Source: Spirosomataceae bacterium TFI 002
GTDB lineage: Bacteria > Bacteroidota > Bacteroidia > Cytophagales > Spirosomataceae
NCBI GenBank assembly: GCA_900230115.1
Contig: LT907983.1
Coordinates: 3,735,001 to 3,799,000, forward strand
DNA length: 64,000 bases
Reading direction: 5' to 3'
Position numbers and translations under genes: made by a program. The notes below the pieces were generated by a model, which ran no database searches, was not told the DNA's origin, and worked only from the letters and a program-made list of their open reading frames with translations. How positions within the stretch are numbered: the first letter of the stretch is position 1; each line of letters starts with the position of its first letter. Shown in pieces: positions 44,451 to 53,804 of the stretch.

Positions 44451-45572
44451 ATGAAGGAAGTCTTTATTTATCATATTTCAAGAATACCAACTGGTAAAAA
44501 AGGAGGCGTTTATAAAAATGTTCCTCCCGAAGTGCTAGGTGCTTTTTTGATAGATAATTTATTATCGGGGCATAATTTTGACTTAAAAAGTCATGGGGAG
44601 CTGATTTTAGCCAATTCTATTGGGACTATGGGTAATATGGCTCGAAACTGTCAATTGAGATCAAGCCTACCCAAGGAAATAGTGGCAACAAGCATAGACT
44701 TTCAGTGCGGTGGGGCTTATAAGGCCATCCAGTTAGCTTCAGCTCAAGTGATGAGTGGGCAATGTGATTGGGTCTTAGCGGGAGGAATAGAAAGTAATAG
44801 CTTGCAGGCCGAAAGGAACTATCACTTAAATGATCCAAGAAGAATAAGTAACGAGCCAATACAAACGGCAGACTTCTCACCAAATGGATCAGTTTCACTG
44901 GCTCATGCTGCTGAAGAACTGGCCTTGAAGTATCGTATTTCTAAGAATCAAATGTTAGACTGGATGCTGAGGAGTCATCAAAAGGCATCGGAAAGTTTTA
45001 ATAATAGACTCTTTAATAATAATGTTTTTCCATTTTCTTCTGATCAGTTACAAGATGAATCAATACACGCGAATTTATCTAAAAAGCTATTAGAGAGAGC
45101 ACAAAGTGATAGCTTGATCGACCGAACAAACACTGCTGATTTTCATGATGGAGCAGGTATTATATTAATGGGTACTAAGGAGTTTGGTGAAAGAAACGGT
45201 TTTAAATCTCTTGGTAAAATAACAGAAACAACTTTTGTTGGACTTGATCCTAATCATTCTCCTGAAGGTGCTCTAGTAGCTAGTAGAGCTATGTTTAGGC
45301 AAATAGATAAAGGTTCGATAAATATATTTGAAATTTGTGAATCATATGCAGTAAAACCTTTAGCATTCGCACAAGAATTTCAAATACCTTTGGAGAAAGT
45401 TAATGTTTTAGGTTCCAATTTAGCAATGGGGCATCCATTTGCAGCTTCGGGAATTATAAATATTCTAAATTTGTATTTGGGATTACAAACCAAGGGGTTG
45501 AAAAGAGGTTTAGTTTCAGCTGGTATAGCAGGAGGTTTAGGTGTTAGTATGGTCCTTGAAATAGACAGATGA
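44451..45572 (+). CDS. Thiolase-superfamily condensing enzyme lacking the second cysteine
   Basis: The fold is that of thiolases: IDFQCGGAYKAIQLASAQVM with the nucleophile Cys86, DWVLAGGIESNS, and GSNLAMGHPFAASGI with His328. The final loop, where thiolases have a second catalytic Cys in CxGGGxG, reads SAGIAGGLG, with Gly358 in that place. The ORF begins at 44340 within the previous gene's tail, but MKEVFIYHISRIPTGKKGG at 44451 is the clear family start. The downstream acyl-CoA ligase overlaps by four bases. The product is unknown. A condensing or acyl-transfer role with activated acids from the partner is inferred. Confidence 0.82.
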   Translation: MKEVFIYHISRIPTGKKGGVYKNVPPEVLGAFLIDNLLSGHNFDLKSHGELILANSIGTMGNMARNCQLRSSLPKEIVATSIDFQCGGAYKAIQLASAQVMSGQCDWVLAGGIESNSLQAERNYHLNDPRRISNEPIQTADFSPNGSVSLAHAAEELALKYRISKNQMLDWMLRSHQKASESFNNRLFNNNVFPFSSDQLQDESIHANLSKKLLERAQSDSLIDRTNTADFHDGAGIILMGTKEFGERNGFKSLGKITETTFVGLDPNHSPEGALVASRAMFRQIDKGSINIFEICESYAVKPLAFAQEFQIPLEKVNVLGSNLAMGHPFAASGIINILNLYLGLQTKGLKRGLVSAGIAGGLGVSMVLEIDR

Positions 45573-46825
45573 TAATAGATCAAATTTTAAATAACTGTAA
45601 TCAATTAAACTCTAAAATAGCTATCAGCTACCAAGGGCGAAAATTGACTTACGCTGATTTAAAGTCTGCTATTCATCAAAAGGTTAATGAGCTTGAGGCA
45701 ATTGACTCTATTATTATTCCAAATATTAACCCTCTTGATACGATTGTCCAATTCTTAGCCGGGGCACACAAAAAGAAAAGGTGTTTGGTTGTTCCAAAAG
45801 ATTGGAATAAGAACTTAAACGAGCTTGAAGACGAAGCTGCTTCAGGTCATTTTGAAATTGGTATCTTAACTTCTGGTAGTACTGGAGAGCCAAAAGTAAT
45901 TTGGAAATCGAATGATAACTGGGAATTGGCATTCAATCACCAGTCTGATTTATTTCGAATAAATGAAAAAGACAATGTATTCACAATAGATGCCCTTTCT
46001 TATTCGGCCAATCTAAATAGTGTAATTCATACCCTGTGGTGCGGCGGATCTGTTATTCTTGATTCACTAAAAAATGCAAGTAGCTGGAGTCAAGTAATTC
46101 AAGAGGAAGGAGTGAGTTCAATTTTTTTGGTACCTTCTCACTGGAATTTGCTGTTAAGTAAAGTTGAGCTTTTCGCAAATGTACGTTCTTGCCTTACAGC
46201 AGGTGAAAAGCTAAACGGAAAACAGGCAAAAGCCATTCTCAAAGCATTTCCCAATTCGATTTTAACGGAATATTACGGTTCGGCAGAGTTGGGTCATATT
46301 ACTTATCAGCAAAATGAAGAGATAATAAATGCTCCTCAAAGCGTAGGAAAGTCATTTCCAAGTGTTAAAATATCGATTATTGATCAGCAAATTCATGTCA
46401 ATAGCCCCTATATAGCAGCTAAATTCAAAGAAAAAGGGACGGTAGGAGACCTAGGATACCTTGAAAACGATCGACTTATCTTAATGGGAAGGTTGGGTCG
46501 AATGTTTAATAAGCGTGGAGTCAATGTTTTTGCTCAAGAAATTGAGCAAGTTATTTTGTTGCATCCATTAGTTGGAAAGGCTTACCTACATAGTGTCAAT
46601 GTACTTTCTATTCAGAAATTGGAATTGCTTTATGAAACCAATTCAAGAAATGACTCTCCAGATGAGAGTGAACTTTGGGAGCTACTAAACCAAAAGGTAG
46701 AAAAGGCAAAGCATCCGCATTTTTTAAAGAGGGTTGTAGAAATTCCCACAAACTCTAATGGTAAAATTGCAATTGGGCAATTGAGTAAAAAATTAGATGA
46801 AGAAGCAGTGGTTTATATGACCTAA
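45569..46825 (+). CDS. Short AMP-binding acyl-CoA ligase (ANL family)
   Basis: The adenylate-forming motifs are present: ILTSGSTGEPKVIWKSNDN (A3), LTEYYGSAELGHITY (A5), GDLGYLENDRLILMGRLGRM (A7/A8) with NKRGVNVFAQEIEQVI, and NSNGKIAIGQLSK (A10). At 418 residues it is shorter than most ANL enzymes, because the N-terminal part is reduced. The start shares an ATGA overlap with the thiolase-like gene, so they act together. The substrate, probably a carboxylic acid, cannot be read from sequence. Confidence 0.85.
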   Translation: MIIDQILNNCNQLNSKIAISYQGRKLTYADLKSAIHQKVNELEAIDSIIIPNINPLDTIVQFLAGAHKKKRCLVVPKDWNKNLNELEDEAASGHFEIGILTSGSTGEPKVIWKSNDNWELAFNHQSDLFRINEKDNVFTIDALSYSANLNSVIHTLWCGGSVILDSLKNASSWSQVIQEEGVSSIFLVPSHWNLLLSKVELFANVRSCLTAGEKLNGKQAKAILKAFPNSILTEYYGSAELGHITYQQNEEIINAPQSVGKSFPSVKISIIDQQIHVNSPYIAAKFKEKGTVGDLGYLENDRLILMGRLGRMFNKRGVNVFAQEIEQVILLHPLVGKAYLHSVNVLSIQKLELLYETNSRNDSPDESELWELLNQKVEKAKHPHFLKRVVEIPTNSNGKIAIGQLSKKLDEEAVVYMT

Positions 46826-46868
46826 TGCATTTTCTTTTTTTTCTAATTATTTTACAAAACAATCATTA

Positions 46869-48767
46869 ATGAAATATATCATTTGTGGCATTATGCTACA
46901 TATTTCTTTTCAAATAATTGCTCAAGATTCTACAGCAATTGATTTGAACGAGGTCTCCGTAACGGCAAATATTATTCAGACAGACCTTCAAAAAACTGCT
47001 CGAAATGTAAGTATCATATCTGCAATAGAAATTGCAGAAGCTCCTGTGAAATCGCTGGATGGTATTCTTCAATACGCCTTGAACTTAGATGTGCGAAGTC
47101 GCTCTCCATTGGGAGTACAGGCGGATATTAGCATTAGAGGTGGTCATTTTGACCAAACACTCATCATGGTAGATGGAATTAAGATGAACGATCCTCAAAC
47201 TGGACATCATAGCTTGAATTTGCCTATTCCAATGGAAATGATAGAGCGTATTGAAGTTTTGCAGGGTGGTGCTTCAAGAGTATTTGGGCCGAGTGCATTT
47301 GCTGGAATAATCAATATTATCACGAAGAAGATTATTGATAAACCAAATCAAATTAGAGCCACAGTGGGGCAGAATGGTTTATATGCTCTTGGCGGTCAAA
47401 CTGGCTTTCAAAAGTCAAAAACTAAGCTTTTTGTCACTGCTGACAAAATGCATTCCAATGGTTATGCATATAATACTGCTTTTGATAAGTTAAATATCTA
47501 CACAAAGCTAGATGTCGAGTTGAAGAGTGGATTTTTAGCGATTCAGGGTGGTTACCTGAGCAATGAGTTTGGTGCGTCCAATTTTTATTTTCCAAGCTTT
47601 TATGATCAATATGAAGAGGTGAAAGCAAAATTTGGAGCGATAACCTGGCAAAAGAATTTTACAAACAACTTTAGTTCGACTTTAAATGCGTCTTTTCGTC
47701 AGCACAATGACCTTTATGATTTCAACAAGTATCTTGAAAATGCCGTCGATAAAGTAAATTTCCACAGGTCAGATGTGTACGAATTAGAATGGAAAGGTCG
47801 TAAAATTCATCAATTTGGTGCAACAGCTTTTGGAGCTTCATTTAGAAATGAGTTTATCTTGAGTAATAGATTAGGAACTCAAAGAGCAGTGAACGTAGCT
47901 ATACCGAATTACGAAGGATTATTTTATGACCAATCTTTTGATAGGAAAAATTGGAGTGGATTTTTGGAGCACCAAAAAAAGGTTAATGATTTTCTCTTTT
48001 CTGGAGGGGCAATGGTTAATGTGAATAGTCAATTTGGAGTTCAAGTGTATCCGGGTCTAGATGTTTCTTATGCCTTGAATAGTAATACAAGTTTTTACAC
48101 TTCGTACAATAGGTCTTTACGCTTGCCAACTTTTACAGAACTGTATCTAAATGGCTCTACAGTTATAGCTGATGAAAATTTGTTGCCAGAAAAAGCCAAC
48201 GCTTTTGAAGTTGGTTACAAGTATAAGGATGATGGTTTTATGTTAAACTTGGCTAGCTTTTATAGACAGACCAAAGATGCAATTGATAAGGTTAAACGCC
48301 CCGACCTGCCAATTCCAACGATGGAAAATATCGACAATATTAACTTTGGTGGTATTGAGGTAAATTCGAAGATAGTTTTTCCTAAACTGGGGAAATTCAA
48401 AAGTCTACAGTTCAATTATGCCTTCCTGATGGCGGATAGGAAAGAAAATGGATTTCAATCTTTTTATACCTTAAACTTCTTGAAGCATAAGGCAAGTGTT
48501 GGTGCAAACTTTGAATGGTTGCCAAATTTGACAACTTCGCTTTGGTATACATTTAAGGATAGGCAAGGAAGCTATCAATTTTCGGCTAATGAGCCAGTAA
48601 TACCCTATGAAAATGTACATTTGGTTGACTTAAGGTTAGCTTATTCTTTTAAGGGAATTAGGTTTTTTGCTGACGTGAATAACCTTCTGGATTACAAATA
48701 CTTTGAATTTGGCTTTGTTGAACAACCAGGAAGATGGATTAGCACTGGTTTGAGTTATGCTTTTTGA
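46869..48767 (+). CDS. TonB-dependent outer-membrane receptor
   Basis: This 632-residue BtuB-like receptor imports a ligand with TonB energy. The signal peptide (about 1-18, ISFQIIAQ) is followed by a TonB-box-like stretch DLNEVSVTANIIQ. The plug has GVQADISIRGGHFDQTLIMV then DGIKMNDPQTGHHS and IERIEVLQGGASRVFGP. The barrel ends with FVEQPGRWISTGLSYAF. No carboxypeptidase-like N-terminal domain or SusD partner is present. The gene follows the ligase by 43 bases on the same strand. The ligand is unknown; BtuB similarity suggests a small cofactor or metal complex. Confidence 0.92.
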   Translation: MKYIICGIMLHISFQIIAQDSTAIDLNEVSVTANIIQTDLQKTARNVSIISAIEIAEAPVKSLDGILQYALNLDVRSRSPLGVQADISIRGGHFDQTLIMVDGIKMNDPQTGHHSLNLPIPMEMIERIEVLQGGASRVFGPSAFAGIINIITKKIIDKPNQIRATVGQNGLYALGGQTGFQKSKTKLFVTADKMHSNGYAYNTAFDKLNIYTKLDVELKSGFLAIQGGYLSNEFGASNFYFPSFYDQYEEVKAKFGAITWQKNFTNNFSSTLNASFRQHNDLYDFNKYLENAVDKVNFHRSDVYELEWKGRKIHQFGATAFGASFRNEFILSNRLGTQRAVNVAIPNYEGLFYDQSFDRKNWSGFLEHQKKVNDFLFSGGAMVNVNSQFGVQVYPGLDVSYALNSNTSFYTSYNRSLRLPTFTELYLNGSTVIADENLLPEKANAFEVGYKYKDDGFMLNLASFYRQTKDAIDKVKRPDLPIPTMENIDNINFGGIEVNSKIVFPKLGKFKSLQFNYAFLMADRKENGFQSFYTLNFLKHKASVGANFEWLPNLTTSLWYTFKDRQGSYQFSANEPVIPYENVHLVDLRLAYSFKGIRFFADVNNLLDYKYFEFGFVEQPGRWISTGLSYAF

Positions 48768-48778
48768 CACAAGGGTTG

Positions 48779-48786
48779 TACTTTTG
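48779..48786 (+). promoter_or_regulatory. -7 promoter element of queD
   Basis: TACTTTTG is a full match to TAnnTTTG, 17 bases before the queD ATG and just past the receptor stop. No good -33 element is seen at the expected spacing. Confidence 0.45.
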
Positions 48787-48803
48787 CAAAAAAAATCATT
48801 GAG

Positions 48804-49211
48804 ATGATTGATATTACAAGACGCGAAAACTTTAACGCTGCACATAGACTGTACAATCCTGAGTGGGATGATGCCAAAAACTTTGAGGTCTTTGGTCCTT
48901 GTTCGCGAGTTCATGGGCATAATTGGGAGTTATTCGTTACGGTTCGCGGCGAAGTAGATGCCACTACGGGTTTCGTTGTGGACCTAAAGAAGCTACGTGA
49001 CTTAGTGCGTGAAAAAATAATTGACAAAGTTGATCACACGTTCTTAAATGAAGATGTAGACTTCTTAAAAGGGCAACTTCCTAGTACAGAGAATTTTGCA
49101 ATATCTATTTGGAAAATACTATTTCCAGCTATTTCTGAAAAATTCGGAGTTCAATTATATAAAATTAAGCTTACAGAGACGCCTAATCACTTTGTAGAGT
49201 ATTACGGATAA
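48804..49211 (+). CDS. queD: 6-carboxy-5,6,7,8-tetrahydropterin synthase (QueD)
   Basis: QueD makes 6-carboxytetrahydropterin from dihydroneopterin triphosphate on the way to queuosine. The zinc ligands are His14 (NFNAAHRL), His37 and His39 (RVHGHNWEL), with the catalytic Cys33 in FGPCSRVHGH. VDHTFLNED and a terminal Glu-containing KLTETPNHFVEYY follow. The 135 residues are normal; a true 6-pyruvoyl-tetrahydropterin synthase cannot be excluded. No queC, queE or queF is in the window. lpxB starts three bases after its stop. Confidence 0.9.
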   Translation: MIDITRRENFNAAHRLYNPEWDDAKNFEVFGPCSRVHGHNWELFVTVRGEVDATTGFVVDLKKLRDLVREKIIDKVDHTFLNEDVDFLKGQLPSTENFAISIWKILFPAISEKFGVQLYKIKLTETPNHFVEYYG

Positions 49212-49214
49212 GCA

Positions 49215-50309
49215 ATGAAGTACTTTCTAATCGCGGGAGAAAAGTCGGGTGATCAGCATGCAGGCCGCTTGGTATCTTCCATTAGAAAGTTGGATGCTCA
49301 AGCAGAAATTATAGCCTGGGGAGGTGCCTCGCTAGAATCTGCTGGTGCTAAGGTTACTCAGCGATATGAAGAAATGGCTTTTATGGGGCTAGATTTTCTG
49401 TTTTCACTGGTTAAAATTTTGGGTTTATTTAAAAAATGCAAAAATGAGATTAGCGATTTTCAACCTGATGTACTCATTTTGGTTGATTATGGTGGATTTA
49501 ATTTAAGAATTGCGAAATGGGCTTTTACCCAAAAAATAGAAACACAATATTTTATCCCTCCTAAAACGTGGGCTTGGAATGAATCTCGAAATGAAAAAAT
49601 TAAGAAGTTTATTTCAAAAGCATATGTGATTTTGCCCTTCGAAGAAGGGTATCTACAATCTAAAGGCGTAGATGCTACTTATGTGGGTAATCCTACCAAA
49701 GAGGCGATTGACGCTCTCAACTTGGAAGAAAAGAAAAGAGAAGGTGTTGCTTTTTTGCCGGGAAGTAGGGTAGGGGAAATAAAAAGAATAGGTCCTTTGT
49801 TGGTTCGAATTGCAAATGCCTTTCCGCTAAAACAATTTACAGTTGCGGCTCTCAAAGAAATTCCAGCAATACACTACAATGAGCTAAATGGAGTTTCAAA
49901 TGTAAAACTGGAATGGGATAAAACTTATGAAATTTTACAAAAAAGCGAAGCGGCTGTAGTTACTTCCGGTACAGCCACTTTAGAAACGGCCTTGTTCAGC
50001 ACACCTCAAGTTGTTGTGTATAAAGCTGCTCCTTTGTTTTATGCTATTGGGAAACTATTGGTAAAGGTGAAATTTATATCATTGGTGAATTTAATCAGTA
50101 ATAAAGAAGTTGTTAAGGAGTTTATACAAGATAATTACGATTTTTGTGAGTTAGAAAAGGAACTCAAATTGCTATTAAACGATACTAATTTTAGAGAAAA
50201 TCAGTTAATAGCATATCAAGAGATTAAAGAAAAACTCACAGATAAAATTGCTTCAAATGAAGCAGCAAAGCTTATTTACCAAAAACTAAGAAAAGAAAAT
50301 GAAGATTAA
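49215..50309 (+). CDS. lpxB: Lipid-A-disaccharide synthase
   Basis: The enzyme joins UDP-2,3-diacylglucosamine and lipid X in lipid A synthesis at the inner membrane. The protein begins KYFLIAGEKSGDQHAGRLV, and has WGGASLESAGAKV, MAFMGLDFLFSL, ILVDYGGFNLRIAKWA, FIPPKTWAWNESR, LPGSRVGEIKRIGPL and VTSGTATLETALFSTPQVVV, all typical GT19 motifs. At 364 residues it is a normal length. It is translationally close to queD and overlaps a small lipoprotein gene, making a three-gene unit. Confidence 0.95.
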   Translation: MKYFLIAGEKSGDQHAGRLVSSIRKLDAQAEIIAWGGASLESAGAKVTQRYEEMAFMGLDFLFSLVKILGLFKKCKNEISDFQPDVLILVDYGGFNLRIAKWAFTQKIETQYFIPPKTWAWNESRNEKIKKFISKAYVILPFEEGYLQSKGVDATYVGNPTKEAIDALNLEEKKREGVAFLPGSRVGEIKRIGPLLVRIANAFPLKQFTVAALKEIPAIHYNELNGVSNVKLEWDKTYEILQKSEAAVVTSGTATLETALFSTPQVVVYKAAPLFYAIGKLLVKVKFISLVNLISNKEVVKEFIQDNYDFCELEKELKLLLNDTNFRENQLIAYQEIKEKLTDKIASNEAAKLIYQKLRKENED

Positions 50310-50775
50310 GTTTTTAGCATTGATCCTAGTATTATTTGCTTTTGCATGTAAAGAAAAGACAGTGGAAGTTACAAAGTCCAATTCCGAATACTTGACTGGT
50401 TCAAGTTCGAAAAAGTGGAAGCTGAAGGATGGTACAGCAAAGCAAGGTAATATCACGCTCAATTTGATAGATGCTCAGAGTTCATGCATCATTGATAACG
50501 AAATTGAATTATTTAGTAATTTCCAATACGAGTTTACAGAGGGAGCTACGAAATGTGCACCTCAAGACCCTCAGGTTATATTGAAGGCTCAATGGCAATT
50601 GAGTGAAGACCAAAAATTTATCACAATTGATAGGTTCATCTTTTTGGGAATTTCGGTCGATAAGCCAGTTTTTGAAATTACGCAGATAAATGATGATACA
50701 TTCTCAGGTAAAAGTAACATCACAGTGTCTGGTCAAAACGCTGACATTGAGGTGATTTTTGAGAATGTTAAATAA
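50299..50775 (+). CDS. Small lipoprotein, lipocalin-like
   Basis: This 158-residue protein has a lipoprotein signal with Cys17 (LVLFAFACKEKT). The mature part has a beta-rich pattern: GSSSKKWKLKDGTAKQGNIT, DNEIELFSNFQYEFTEGATK and ISVDKPVFEITQINDDTFSG. It resembles the lipocalin-like domains of Bacteroidota lipoproteins. Its start overlaps the lpxB stop by 11 bases. It has no assigned function. Confidence 0.75.
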   Translation: MKIKFLALILVLFAFACKEKTVEVTKSNSEYLTGSSSKKWKLKDGTAKQGNITLNLIDAQSSCIIDNEIELFSNFQYEFTEGATKCAPQDPQVILKAQWQLSEDQKFITIDRFIFLGISVDKPVFEITQINDDTFSGKSNITVSGQNADIEVIFENVK

Positions 50776-50779
50776 ACTA

Positions 50780-50810
50780 TTTCAATTAATTTAGAATAAG
50801 TCTAGTTTTG
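50780..50810 (+). promoter_or_regulatory. Promoter of sufB
   Basis: TTTC (50780-50783), exactly 19 bases of spacing and TAGTTTTG (50803-50810) match the Bacteroidota consensus with one mismatch. It gives a leader of about 45 bases before the sufB ATG. Confidence 0.6.
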
Positions 50811-50860
50811 TGAACATTAGTTTAGCCATAAACGTTGTTTTCTTGTAGATAGAAAGTCCA

Positions 50861-52306
50861 ATGAGAGAAGATTTAGAATTACTGGAAGAAATAACCAGTT
50901 CAGATTATAAATACGGGTTTTATACAGACATGGAAGCTGACGAAGCTCCTCCAGGTTTGAGCGAAGATATTGTACGATTTATTTCAGCAAAAAAGAAAGA
51001 ACCGTTATGGATGCTGGAGTGGAGACTCAGTGCATACAGAGAATGGTTAAAAATGACTGAACCTGAATGGGCGAATGTTCATTATACAAAACCCGATTTT
51101 CAAGCCATAAAGTATTTTTCAGCACCTAAGCAAAAAAAGGAGATCAAAAGCCTGGATGAAATAGATCCAGAGTTGAGAAGGACTTTTGAGCGATTGGGTA
51201 TTTCTTTGAAAGAGCAAGAAAGACTCTCTGGAGTTGCTGTGGATGCAGTAATAGATTCTGTTTCGGTAGCAACAACTTATAGAGAGAAGCTAGGAGAATT
51301 AGGAATAATATTCTGTTCCATGTCTGAGGCTGTAGAGAACCATCCTGAATTAGTAAAAAAATACATTGGTTCGGTTGTTCCTGTAAAAGACAACTTTTAT
51401 GCAGCCTTGAATTCCGCAGTATTTTCTGATGGGTCATTTTGTTACATTCCCAAAGGGACACGTTGCCCAATGGAGTTATCGACATATTTTAGAATAAATG
51501 CGGCTGGTACTGGACAGTTCGAAAGAACATTGATCGTATGTGAAGATGATGCGTATGTAAGTTATCTAGAAGGTTGTACAGCTCCTATGCGAGATGAGAA
51601 CCAACTACATGCTGCCGTGGTTGAAATTTTCTGCCACAAAAACGCTGAAGTGAAATACAGTACAGTACAAAACTGGTATCCAGGAAATAAAGAAGGAAAA
51701 GGTGGGGTATATAATTTTGTTACCAAAAGAGGAATTTGTTTTGGCGACAATTCGAAAATCTCTTGGACACAAGTAGAAACTGGGTCTGCCGTAACTTGGA
51801 AATACCCGTCGGTAATATTAAAGGGTGATAATTCTATTGGTGAGTTTTATTCTGTTGCCGTTACTAACAACTATCAACAGGCAGATACAGGAACGAAAAT
51901 GATTCACTTGGGCAAAAACACCAAAAGTAGAATCGTTTCAAAAGGAATTTCGGCTGGAAAAAGCCAAAATTCATACCGTGGATTGGTTGAAATCTCAAAG
52001 AGAGCATCCAATGCAAAGAATTATTCGCAATGTGATTCCATGCTACTTGGAGATCAATGTGGAGCACACACTTTTCCTTATATTGAAGTTAAAAACTCTA
52101 CGGCATCAGTAGAACATGAGGCTACAACCTCTAAAATTGGTGAGGACCAGTTGTTCTATTGTAATCAAAGAGGAATTGATACTGAAGCAGCCGTAGCACT
52201 AATTGTGAATGGTTATGCCAAGGAAGTACTAAAACAATTGCCAATGGAGTTTGCTGTAGAAGCTCAAAAACTATTGGAAATTTCTTTAGAGGGTTCGGTT
52301 GGATAA
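50861..52306 (+). CDS. sufB: Fe-S cluster assembly protein SufB
   Basis: SufB is the scaffold of the SUF system, on which iron-sulfur clusters are built with SufC and SufD. The 481-residue protein shows [20 protein letters not shown], the conserved [40 protein letters not shown] and [20 protein letters not shown]. The cluster-site region [20 protein letters not shown] and [20 protein letters not shown] are also present. It has its own promoter and a terminator just after the stop, so sufC, sufD and sufS are not co-transcribed here. Confidence 0.96.
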   Translation: MREDLELLEEITSSDYKYGFYTDMEADEAPPGLSEDIVRFISAKKKEPLWMLEWRLSAYREWLKMTEPEWANVHYTKPDFQAIKYFSAPKQKKEIKSLDEIDPELRRTFERLGISLKEQERLSGVAVDAVIDSVSVATTYREKLGELGIIFCSMSEAVENHPELVKKYIGSVVPVKDNFYAALNSAVFSDGSFCYIPKGTRCPMELSTYFRINAAGTGQFERTLIVCEDDAYVSYLEGCTAPMRDENQLHAAVVEIFCHKNAEVKYSTVQNWYPGNKEGKGGVYNFVTKRGICFGDNSKISWTQVETGSAVTWKYPSVILKGDNSIGEFYSVAVTNNYQQADTGTKMIHLGKNTKSRIVSKGISAGKSQNSYRGLVEISKRASNAKNYSQCDSMLLGDQCGAHTFPYIEVKNSTASVEHEATTSKIGEDQLFYCNQRGIDTEAAVALIVNGYAKEVLKQLPMEFAVEAQKLLEISLEGSVG

Positions 52307-52330
52307 ATTCTTTTGAGTCAAAATATTCTA

Positions 52331-52355
52331 AAAGCTGCCGTTTGGCAGCTTTTTT
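52331..52355 (+). terminator. Rho-independent terminator of sufB
   Basis: AAAGCTGCC (52331-52339) and GGCAGCTTT (52344-52352) form a nine-base stem with a GTTT loop and a T-tract. It lies 25 bases after the sufB stop. Confidence 0.92.
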
Positions 52356-52382
52356 GATTTTAGCTAAGTACAAAATAGTATA

Positions 52383-53231
52383 ATGTACAAATACCTATAT
52401 TTCTTTCTTTTCATTAGTATTACGACATTTTGTCAAGAACATAGCAAAATGAAAGTGATGGTATTGGGCACCTTCCATTTTGGTGAATCGGAAGATTTTC
52501 AGCAAACCGATATCGATGACCTTTTAGGGAAAAAAAGACAAAAAGAACTGAGAAACTTGCGAAAGGATTTGTCCAAGTTTAACCCTGATAAAATATTTGT
52601 TGAGAATACACCACAATTTCAAGGCTATTGGAATAATGTGTATACCAAATACAAGGCAGGGCAGGAGCCAAGTGATGAGCGAATTTTAAAGAATGAAATC
52701 TATCAACTGGGTATAAAGTTGGCTTCCGAAATGAATGCCGAAAATGGTGTGCTGTGTGTCAATTATCTACTAAACGAACCTCAGAACAATTACCGAGAAC
52801 CTACCTCAAGGGCTTTTGAATATTACAAGTCTCAAGTCAATAAAAGGAGACCTTCTTACAGCGATTTCTTTTCAAGAAATAGTCTTGCAAAAAGCTCTTT
52901 AAATTCATTTTTAGCAAATCATGAAAAATGGAAAGAGCTAAACTTAAGTGAGCATTTAGTAGAAATGAATCGAGAAGAGAACCTAAGGCAATTACATTAC
53001 TTCAATGTTTTGAGCTGGATGGACAATAATGAAAATGGAGTTGGGACAGATCTAACAAGTCTAGAATACTATCGCAATCTTCAAATCGTTCAAAATATAT
53101 ATAAGAACCTCAAGCCAAGCGACAAAAACTTGCTTATAATAGTTGGTGCAGCTCATGCTCAAATTTTGAAGGATATGCTCAAGAGTCATCCAGTTTTTGA
53201 AGTGGTGGAAGTGGAAGCGTTTTTAAAATAA
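52383..53231 (+). CDS. DUF5694 exported protein (TraB/GumN-like fold)
   Basis: The 282-residue protein has a hydrophobic N-terminal segment (about 1-17, signal peptide), then MKVMVLGTFHFGESEDFQQT. This start with G-x-x-H and the later LLIIVGAAHAQILKDMLKSH match the DUF5694 group and, more distantly, the TraB/GumN/TIKI family, whose two GxxH motifs bind metal. RQKELRNLRKDLSKFNPDKIF and FVENTPQFQGYW give the remaining conserved region. A metallohydrolase role is inferred from the motif pattern. It lies just after the sufB terminator. Confidence 0.8.
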   Translation: MYKYLYFFLFISITTFCQEHSKMKVMVLGTFHFGESEDFQQTDIDDLLGKKRQKELRNLRKDLSKFNPDKIFVENTPQFQGYWNNVYTKYKAGQEPSDERILKNEIYQLGIKLASEMNAENGVLCVNYLLNEPQNNYREPTSRAFEYYKSQVNKRRPSYSDFFSRNSLAKSSLNSFLANHEKWKELNLSEHLVEMNREENLRQLHYFNVLSWMDNNENGVGTDLTSLEYYRNLQIVQNIYKNLKPSDKNLLIIVGAAHAQILKDMLKSHPVFEVVEVEAFLK

Positions 53232-53255
53232 TTGGTACCTTTTTAATCTTAATCA

Positions 53256-53804
53256 ATGAATTCTTTTCTAGAAAGTAGCATTAAACTTTTTGAGTATCAT
53301 AAGGAGTTAGGAGAGCGAACTTTTGAACAGTTATCCGAGGAACAATTGTTGTGGCAAGCCAACAAGGAAAGCAATAGCATTGCAATGATAGTGAAACATC
53401 TATCGGGTAATATGCTATCTCGCTGGACCAACTTCTTAAGTGAGGATGGCGAGAAAACTTGGCGAGATAGAGAGGGTGAATTTGAGAGTACAATTAAGAC
53501 AAGAGAAGAGCTGCTAAACCACTGGGAGTCAGGTTGGTCATGCTTATTAACTACACTGAAAAGCTTGAAAAATGAAGACCTTGAAAAAGTGGTTTACATA
53601 AGAAATCAAGGTCATACGGTTGTGGAGGCAGTTACAAGGCAACTTGCTCATTACCCACTTCATGTGGGACAAATCCTTTTTATTGGAAAAATGCTTAAAG
53701 GAAAAGAATGGCACTCTCCATCTATTCCCAAAGGTGGGTCTGCAGAATTCAACAAAGAGAAATTCTCAAAAGAAAAGGAAAAGAGGCACTTTACTGATAA
53801 GTAA
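53256..53804 (+). CDS. DinB-like DUF1572 protein
   Basis: This is a four-helix bundle protein of 182 residues: FLESSIKLFEYHKELGERTF, a LLWQANKESNSIAMIVKHLS segment, and RQLAHYPLHVGQILFIGKML with a His pair. His residues in the KHLSGN and HYPLHVGQ positions are the usual metal site of the DinB/YfiT fold. The C-terminal KGGSAEFNKEKF fits DUF1572. Cytoplasmic enzymes of this fold transfer thiol groups; the role of this one is not known. It follows the DUF5694 gene by 24 bases. Confidence 0.87.
   Translation: MNSFLESSIKLFEYHKELGERTFEQLSEEQLLWQANKESNSIAMIVKHLSGNMLSRWTNFLSEDGEKTWRDREGEFESTIKTREELLNHWESGWSCLLTTLKSLKNEDLEKVVYIRNQGHTVVEAVTRQLAHYPLHVGQILFIGKMLKGKEWHSPSIPKGGSAEFNKEKFSKEKEKRHFTDK

Noticed and set aside
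46826-46868. Cobalamin riboswitch ahead of the BtuB-like receptor
   Set aside because: The leader is only 43 bases and has none of the conserved B12-box elements.
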